Shown one piece after another: positions 7,391 through 11,726 of a stretch of DNA of 11,726 nt (positions within the stretch are counted from its first letter, which is position 1; each line of letters opens with the position of its first letter). The stretch covers positions 1 through 11,726 of the forward strand of contig JAFGJR010000283.1 in NCBI GenBank assembly GCA_016928975.1, read 5' to 3'. Origin of the DNA: Sedimentisphaerales bacterium (GTDB lineage Bacteria; Planctomycetota; Phycisphaerae; Sedimentisphaerales; SG8-4). The notes beneath the pieces are model-generated. The model was not told where the DNA came from and made no database searches. It worked only from the letters and a program-made list of their open reading frames with translations. The position numbers were made by a program, and so were the translations under genes.

Positions 7391-7546
7391 GTGAAATGGG
7401 GCGCGGGTCGATATCCAATCGTGGACTCAAACGCGGCGACTCAGGCCAGGACGGACAAAGAGGCCAAGCCCGGCGAGAAGGCGCAGACCAGCCAACCGAA
7501 GAAAGAAGAGCCAAAGCCCGAAGGCACCCAAAACAAGCCACGATAG
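7391..7546 (+). CDS. possible short K/E/P-rich protein or remnant of a gene's 3' end
   Basis: An open frame running from a stop at 7361 to TAG at 7544-7546 encodes a hydrophilic, charged tail (EAKPGEKAQTSQPKKEEP, then KPEGTQNKPR) of the sort often seen at the C-terminus of bacterial proteins. The only starts are GTG codons at 7391 and 7421, and neither has a usable ribosome site: GGGAGG at 7366-7371 is 19 bases from the first. A terminator-like hairpin follows 65 bases after the stop. It may be a decayed gene end, a small protein, or chance. Coordinates assume the GTG at 7391 (51 residues). Confidence 0.22.
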   Translation: MKWGAGRYPIVDSNAATQARTDKEAKPGEKAQTSQPKKEEPKPEGTQNKPR

Positions 7547-7611
7547 TGTCGCACCACTCGATGGCGGCCAACCATGCGAGTCTGGATTCGCAGCGCGCGC
7601 GAAAGTGATTG

Positions 7612-7644
7612 AAAGGGCCGGATGCCAGAGAGCCCCCGGCCTTT
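7612..7644 (+). terminator. terminator-like hairpin after the short K/E/P-rich frame
   Basis: AAA(G)GGCCGG at 7612-7621 pairs with CCGGCCTTT at 7636-7644, giving 9 bp with one bulged G and a 14-base loop. The T-run is short and part of the stem. It may end a transcript that includes 7391-7546, or act on neither strand. Confidence 0.4.
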
Positions 7645-7730
7645 GCCATATACATACAGTCAGCCCGTCCGCGAGCATCTCCGCGGGCCCATCGGGATCG
7701 TCCCTCTCATTCCTCCTGCCTTTTCCGTCT

Positions 7731-7781
7731 CACAATAGCCCGGTTCCCGGTTGACAAGTCACGGGGACGATGGCTATTGTG
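7731..7781 (+). promoter_or_regulatory. sigma70-type promoter inside a two-stage inverted repeat, upstream of the A-A-B repeat protein
   Basis: TTGACA (7751-7756) and TATTGT (7775-7780) are separated by 18 bases, a good -35 with a fair -10 (four of six). Both lie inside an inverted repeat: CACAATAGCC (7731-7740) pairs exactly with GGCTATTGTG (7772-7781), and inside that GTTCCCG (7743-7749) pairs with CGGGGAC (7762-7768). The -35 is in the loop and the -10 in the outer arm. Transcription from here would give a leader of roughly 335 bases before the ATG at 8122. Activity is inferred from match quality only. Confidence 0.45.
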
Positions 7782-7838
7782 GTTGCCGCACCCTTGAATT
7801 GCCTCTCTGACGTGGTTGTGAACAAACGGCTGGGCAGT

Positions 7839-8001
7839 GTCCTGCACGTAGGACGTGCGCCCCGGTGATGCCGGATGCGTTCACTGGAATCGCGGGTCTT
7901 CACGGGACTTCTGCCGAGCACCCCATGACAGCGCGGGGCCTATGGGCTCCGTTACCTCGAGGTGATAGACCTTAGTCCGCCGAAAGGAGGTATGAGGACT
8001 A
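7839..8001 (+). promoter_or_regulatory. structured 5' leader of the A-A-B repeat protein gene
   Basis: Several stems occur in a row. GTCCT/AGGAC (7839-7843 with 7850-7854) overlaps and competes with GCACG/CGTGC (7844-7848 with 7854-7858). CCGGTGA/TCACTGG (7862-7868 with 7881-7887) has one G-T pair. ACCTCGAGGT (7954-7963) is a palindrome. TAGTCC/GGACTA (7973-7978 with 7996-8001) encloses CC-GAAA-GG and an AAAGGAGGT sequence. No known riboswitch class was recognised. The purine-rich AGGAGGT at 7985-7991 is followed by an ATG after too short a gap to start a gene. Confidence 0.35.
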
Positions 8002-8121
8002 CTGGCAGCGGGCGGCCACGACCGGACTCGTGTGCGTCAGAACCCCGACAGGCAAGAGCAGGGCACAGTTCGTAACGGATACAAGGATGTATGACGTCGT
8101 GGAAAGCGGAAAGGAGAACCA

Positions 8122-9573
8122 ATGAAGCGTAGACTACCTCGATTCGTGCTGGGCGTGTGTGTGTTGCTCGCCCTTGGAGTCAACAGTGTATCGGGCGTGA
8201 CGGTCACGGTAAAAGTGACCGCAAGTGATGGCGCGAGCGGAGTACCAGGTGTGGTTATCGCGTATGGAGCGGGCGGTAATCCGTCCAGTGGGTATTTCGG
8301 CGCGTCGCCTCACAAGACCGATGGCAATGGACAGATCAGCGCGGACCTCAGTCCCGGGACGTATTCCTTCGAAGCTCGCCTCAACAACGGCAAGGCGGAG
8401 CAGTTGAATATCGTCGTCGCCGGGCCCGGGTCGGTGGTTGTGCCGTTCAGCACCTACAAGCTGACGGTGCGGCTGGAAGAGTGTGACACAGGGAACGGCC
8501 TCGATGGCGGCAACGCGCGCTACGGGCCGGACGGCATCCATACAACAAGCTGGTTCCCCGGCGGCCTAACCGGATCGAGCGCCCAGGGTGAGGCCGTCGC
8601 CGAGTTCTTCCCGGGCGACTACTCGTTCGAGATGCAGTACCAATCGACGGCACAAGTCAAGCCGCTGACCATGCCTGCGGCGGACACGACGCTGACGTGG
8701 CAGGCCTCCAGAGTCACTCTGCAATACAGCGGCTCGCTTTCATACGGTGGCTCGGTCGGTGACGGGACATGGTTCAACAAACCCACAATGTATCTGCTTG
8801 CGGGCACGTACAAGTTCCATGCACACGGCGGCACCGACGGTCGGTTCGATCTCACGATCGGCGGTTGCTCCGTCACGAAGAGCATCATTCTACTGATGCT
8901 CAAGGACCACAATGGCAATCCGCTGGCCGGAGGCAAGGCGCGCGGAGGAGAAGGGGCCTCCTATTGGACCTGGTGGGTGCCGGGCACCACGGACGCTACA
9001 GACGGAGCGCTCGTGGACGTCCGCAACGGCTTGAAGAGCACCATGTCTTATGAAATGCAGATCAACTGGGGCCGCGAGCACAAGACCCAGGACGTCTCGG
9101 TCAACTCGATCTTCATGTTCCAAACGGACCTCGTCGTGCTCCGGCTCGAGAAATGCGACGGGACGGGCCTTGCAGGTGGAAGAGCGAGGTATGGGGCAGG
9201 ACCCTGGTTCTTCTGCGCCTGGTGGCCGGGTGGCCCGACGGACGCGTCGGGCGAGACCGAGGCCGAGATGTTGCCCGGGACGTATTCGTTCGAGATGCAG
9301 TACAAAGGGACCGCCGATCTGAGGATGTTGGTCGACATTCCGGCTGGAAATCCTGTCGTTTGGAAGACGACGAACGTGACCATGAATTGGGCAAAGAAGG
9401 TGTCCTACGGCGGCTTGTTCGGCGACTTCCACTGGTTCGACAAGCCGAGCATGGAGTTGCTGCCTGGGAAATACGTCTTCCACTTCAGGGGTGTTCTCTG
9501 GGGGCGAGAGAGCCTCGACATCGACCCGGACGATAACCCTTGTACGCCATTCAGCTACACGTACACGCCATGA
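8122..9573 (+). CDS. secreted protein with an internal A-A-B superduplication of an unassigned beta-rich module
   Basis: A 483-residue exported protein of no family I recognise. AAGGAG (8111-8116) lies 5 bases before the ATG. Residues 1-25 are a Sec signal peptide (MKRRLPR, hydrophobic core, NSVSG). The rest is repetitive. Type A modules are at about 27-112, 113-195, 255-335 and 337-417; their hallmarks are a D/G-rich loop (DTGNGLDGG, DHNGNPLAGG, DGTGLAGG), an aromatic W/F-PGG turn and LPGTYSFEMQY. Type B modules are at about 196-250 and 418-466, with the pattern SYGG..GD..WF.KP.M.LL.G.Y.FH. The order A-A-B, A-A-B indicates one large duplication. The turn-rich, strand-like pattern recalls carboxypeptidase-regulatory or Cna-B-like sandwiches, so a structural, adhesive or ligand-binding role is possible. 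No catalytic motif, anchor or sorting signal is seen. It ends with a short tail (NPCTPFSYTYTP). Confidence 0.88.
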   Translation: MKRRLPRFVLGVCVLLALGVNSVSGVTVTVKVTASDGASGVPGVVIAYGAGGNPSSGYFGASPHKTDGNGQISADLSPGTYSFEARLNNGKAEQLNIVVAGPGSVVVPFSTYKLTVRLEECDTGNGLDGGNARYGPDGIHTTSWFPGGLTGSSAQGEAVAEFFPGDYSFEMQYQSTAQVKPLTMPAADTTLTWQASRVTLQYSGSLSYGGSVGDGTWFNKPTMYLLAGTYKFHAHGGTDGRFDLTIGGCSVTKSIILLMLKDHNGNPLAGGKARGGEGASYWTWWVPGTTDATDGALVDVRNGLKSTMSYEMQINWGREHKTQDVSVNSIFMFQTDLVVLRLEKCDGTGLAGGRARYGAGPWFFCAWWPGGPTDASGETEAEMLPGTYSFEMQYKGTADLRMLVDIPAGNPVVWKTTNVTMNWAKKVSYGGLFGDFHWFDKPSMELLPGKYVFHFRGVLWGRESLDIDPDDNPCTPFSYTYTP

Positions 9574-9603
9574 CGTGAATAAGGACAAGTGTGTGGAGAC
9601 TCG

Positions 9604-9632
9604 GGGGCAGGTAAGCCGATCTTGCCTGCCCC
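9604..9632 (+). terminator. strong hairpin between convergent genes
   Basis: GGGGCAGGTAAG (9604-9615) pairs with CTTGCCTGCCCC (9621-9632), a 12-bp stem with one G-T pair and a 5-base loop, 30 bases after the stop at 9573. No T-run follows on either strand. It lies between two convergent genes and may serve either or both. Confidence 0.6.
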
Positions 9633-9670
9633 ATTCATGTGTGCGGCAGAGTGTAGCGCGTCACTGAGCC

Positions 9671-11515
9671 CTACTTGTCCTCCTTCTTCTTGCCGCCGAG
9701 CAGGCCGCCAAGGCCATCCACGATATCCGTCGCGGGCTTCTTGATCGCGTCCTTTACCCCGGCGGGGACCTTGTCGCCAAGCTGCTTCTCCACCTGCTTG
9801 TCCAACTCGCCGGCCAGCCGGTCTTTGCCGGCCTTGACCAGGGCCTGCTTGAACTCGTCGGTCAGGCCCTTGGTGTCGAAGACCAGGCGAGGGTCGTTCG
9901 TCGGGCCAACGACCCGGATCGTCGTGCTGAGCTCCTTCAACACATCCATGACCTGGGAAGTCTGCCCGGCATCGAATATCAGCACGCCCTTGCCTGTCCC
10001 TTTGCCCTGGAGGTCTTTGAGGCTCACCTGGAACGTCAGGTCCACCATGTCCTTCGTCAGTTGTCCGGTGAATGTCCCGGACGCCTTGCCCGACTGGAAC
10101 GCGATGCCCGCGTCAGAGGAGAGCAGCGACTGCACCTTGCTCATGTCGAAGCCCTCGAAGGCCCCGGAGAGCACCGGCTTGCCGCCTTTGGAGTAGTCCA
10201 TGACCGCCTTCATGGCGGCAGAAGTGTCATACGACTTCATCTCCAAGGTGACTGGCAGGCCCGCCGCTTTCGGCGCGTCGCTGACGTTCAGCAATTGGAC
10301 GAGACTGTTCTTGAACAGCTCGGACGGAATCTCCACCTTGTCGGCCAGGATCTGCTTGGCCAGCATCTTGGGCGACGGTGGTGTCTTGGCCCGAGCGTCG
10401 AGGTATTCGAGGTATTTCTCCGGTTTCTTCTCGGCCTCGACCTCCTCTTCCGTTGCCTCGTTGGAGTCGGGCAGCCAGTCGCACAGCTTGCCCAACTGCT
10501 CCTTGATCTTCTTGTAGTCCTTGACGTACTTGTCAAGCTTGCCGAGGCTGCTTTCGCTGGTGCCATAGTCGCAAGGGTCGAAAGGCTCGTTCGCCTCCGG
10601 CGGGGTGGGCAGTACCGTCCCGGGCGTCTGGCGAGCCTGGCCGAATCGCACTTGTGAGACGGTCACGGTCTCCATCACCATCTTGCCCAACAGCAGGTCG
10701 CGCATGTTCGCGTCGGTCTCGATCTTCTCAATGGCCAGTCGATTCTGCTGCGGCTGCTGCGGATCGGTGAATTGCAGGCCGGTCAGGTAGGCGTTGCCGC
10801 CGATGAGGGAGATGCCCAGGTCGTTCACGTCCACCTCGGCCTTGTTCGCTTTGGTCAGAGCGTTGACGGTGTACCGTTTGATCGCGGTATCCTGGAGGAA
10901 GTGAGCGGCGAGGAGGAATCCGGCGATCAGCAGGATGGCCAGCGCAGCGCCGACCTTGCGGACATACTTGGCCTTGGCGAACATGGATTTGACGTCTTTC
11001 GTTCGCTTGCCGATGATGAGCCAGTCAAGGAACCGCACCCAGAACTTGGAGTAGTACTTGCGGAACGTCTCGGACTTCTCATCGAGCTTGACCATTACCT
11101 TGCGGAAGTTGATGACCACCAGGGCCATCACCAGCCCGGCGATCGCGCCGACGATGGGCCCCAGGACCAGGCCCCCGGCCAGAGCGAACCGGCTGAAATC
11201 CGTGATTCCGATGATGGGGGTCGAGGACAGCGTGGCCAGCAGGCCGCCCAGGTGGACGTGCACCCAGATGCCCGCGTAGTACAGCACCGGCGCCGCCGCC
11301 AGGCTCAGGGCCTTGGCCACGCCGAGCGACAGCATGAACAGGCCCAGGTGGAGGTTTACCACCAGCACGATCACCAGCAATACCGTGTGCAGGCCGGACC
11401 AGCCCGGCATCAGACCCATCCAGAAGCCGATCAGCACCGACAGGAAGATCAACGGCGGGGCGACGTTGCCCCGGAACACCGCCGACAGTTTGCGTACAAA
11501 TCCCGGAAGAATCAT
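9671..11515 (-). CDS. membrane protein fusing TIGR03546 and TIGR03545 families
   Basis: A 614-residue protein that looks like two families joined. Residues 1-165 match what I know of TIGR03546: several hydrophobic segments (about 19-36, 42-60, 63-84, 110-135), GLMPGWSGLHTVLLVIVL near 34-51 and ITDFSRFALAGGLVLG at 104-119. Residues 185-614 match TIGR03545: a membrane segment at about 188-206, then AEVDVNDLGISLIGG, LTGLQFTDP, LLLGKMVMETVTVSQVRFG and an AsmA-like C-terminus with VVGPTNDPRLVFDTKG. An acidic, Lys-rich linker lies at 325-375. The two families are usually separate adjacent genes. The ATG at 11515 is preferred because AAAGGTGA ends 5 bases before it; the GTG at 11524 falls within that ribosome site. 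It is probably an inner-membrane protein with a large periplasmic domain, and AsmA-like homology would suggest an envelope or lipid role, but no function is established. Confidence 0.88.
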   Translation of the reverse strand: MILPGFVRKLSAVFRGNVAPPLIFLSVLIGFWMGLMPGWSGLHTVLLVIVLVVNLHLGLFMLSLGVAKALSLAAAPVLYYAGIWVHVHLGGLLATLSSTPIIGITDFSRFALAGGLVLGPIVGAIAGLVMALVVINFRKVMVKLDEKSETFRKYYSKFWVRFLDWLIIGKRTKDVKSMFAKAKYVRKVGAALAILLIAGFLLAAHFLQDTAIKRYTVNALTKANKAEVDVNDLGISLIGGNAYLTGLQFTDPQQPQQNRLAIEKIETDANMRDLLLGKMVMETVTVSQVRFGQARQTPGTVLPTPPEANEPFDPCDYGTSESSLGKLDKYVKDYKKIKEQLGKLCDWLPDSNEATEEEVEAEKKPEKYLEYLDARAKTPPSPKMLAKQILADKVEIPSELFKNSLVQLLNVSDAPKAAGLPVTLEMKSYDTSAAMKAVMDYSKGGKPVLSGAFEGFDMSKVQSLLSSDAGIAFQSGKASGTFTGQLTKDMVDLTFQVSLKDLQGKGTGKGVLIFDAGQTSQVMDVLKELSTTIRVVGPTNDPRLVFDTKGLTDEFKQALVKAGKDRLAGELDKQVEKQLGDKVPAGVKDAIKKPATDIVDGLGGLLGGKKKEDK

Positions 11516-11572
11516 CAAAGTCACCTTTCATTGTCAGATTGAGTATTCATGCCCCAACGTTCCGAGCGGCAA

Positions 11573-11602
11573 ATTATATCCGTCGGTCGCGTCATCACGC
11601 AA
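11573..11602 (-). promoter_or_regulatory. sigma70-type promoter of the TIGR03546/TIGR03545 gene
   Basis: A perfect TATAAT (complement of 11573-11578) has TTGCGT (complement of 11597-11602) 18 bases upstream, three of six to the -35 consensus. The predicted start near 11566 leaves a leader of about 50 bases that contains the AAAGGTGA ribosome site. Confidence 0.5.
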
Positions 11603-11720
11603 TCGAAATCCGGGGCAGGCGCAGCCGGCAAACCGGTCACGTGTGTGAGATTTTTTTCTGGCGCTACGTTAGTCCTTTGTTTACAGTGACTTATGAACCT
11701 TATAGCAAAGGAGATAAGTC

Positions 11721-11726
11721 ATGGAA
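11721..11726 (+). CDS. start of a gene running off the right edge
   Basis: ATGGAA ends the window. AAAGGAG at 11707-11713 lies 7 bases before the ATG, an excellent ribosome site, so a real gene very probably starts here. TTTACA at 11680-11685 is a five-of-six -35 match, but the nearest -10-like sequence (TATAGC at 11701-11706) is only 15 bases away, so the promoter is uncertain. Two codons say nothing about the product. Confidence 0.6.

Larger units (their letters stand above)
6828..8121. other. 1.3-kb gene-poor, palindrome-rich intergenic region
   Basis: No reading frame here has a convincing start, ribosome site and protein-like composition together. The stretch begins with the leader of the PA14-domain protein gene, which includes a small stem (GAGGT/ACCTC, about 6924-6940). 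It then contains several inverted repeats, the right copy of the 27-bp repeat, a short run of degenerate heptamers, a possible small K/E/P-rich frame and the leader of the gene at 8122. These are listed separately. Degenerate coding sequence or small RNAs cannot be excluded. Confidence 0.6.

Noticed and set aside
5913..7394. A 493-codon open frame on the plus strand opposite the PA14-domain protein gene.
   Set aside because: It is antisense to a gene with signal peptide, recognisable domains and an ideal ribosome site. Its translation is low-complexity R/G/P-rich with no family features, as expected for a shadow frame in GC-rich DNA.
7985..8067. A small gene starting at the ATG at 7992 after AAAGGAGGT.
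   Set aside because: The gap between the purine-rich site and the ATG is about one base, too short for initiation, and the predicted peptide is unremarkable.
6828..8121. CRISPR array, tRNA or transposase in the long gene-poor region.
   Set aside because: No regularly spaced direct repeats, no cloverleaf with a T-arm consensus, and no transposase-like frame were found on reading.
11641..11658. A run of seven T after TCAC-GTGT-GTGA, as a terminator.
   Set aside because: The stem is only 4 bp and no plus-strand gene lies upstream of it.

Overview
The window reads as chromosomal DNA of a GC-rich, outer-membrane-bearing bacterium, most likely a planctomycete of the Phycisphaerae/Sedimentisphaerales type. 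The grounds are two Tat-exported Gfo/Idh/MocA oxidoreductases, a large secreted Fn3-like/PA14/jelly-roll protein with the 'DDFE..T' module common in planctomycete exoproteins, and a protein joining families TIGR03546 and TIGR03545, which are known from bacteria with outer membranes. The taxonomic call rests on gene content, not on a marker gene.

Layout. (1) 179-855, minus: a two-gene HEPN/MNT pair with overlapping reading frames. (2) 939-2297, minus, and 2440-3804, plus: two divergent Gfo/Idh/MocA oxidoreductases with twin-arginine signals, sharing a 142-bp control region. (3) 3805-4187: intergenic DNA with a hairpin, one copy of a 27-bp repeat, a 16-bp perfect palindrome and a good terminator. 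(4) 4188-6827, minus: an 879-residue secreted multidomain protein with an excellent ribosome binding site. (5) 6828-8121: about 1.3 kb without a convincing gene but rich in inverted repeats. It holds the second, inverted copy of the 27-bp repeat, an 11-bp-stem hairpin, a possible short K/E/P-rich reading frame with a hairpin after it, and a structured promoter/leader region for the next gene. (6) 8122-9573, plus: a secreted protein built from an internal A-A-B superduplication of an unassigned beta-rich module. (7) 9671-11515, minus: the TIGR03546-TIGR03545 fusion membrane protein, with its own TATAAT promoter. (8) 11721-end, plus: the first two codons of a gene that continues outside the window.

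Together the genes look like accessory envelope and extracellular functions (periplasmic redox enzymes, secreted carbohydrate-binding-type or adhesive proteins, an inner-membrane/periplasm protein) rather than one pathway. No transposase, integrase, CRISPR array, tRNA or rRNA was seen. The most unusual points are the fused TIGR03546/TIGR03545 protein, the A-A-B repeat protein with its long structured leader, and the outward-facing 27-bp inverted repeats on either side of the PA14 protein gene.
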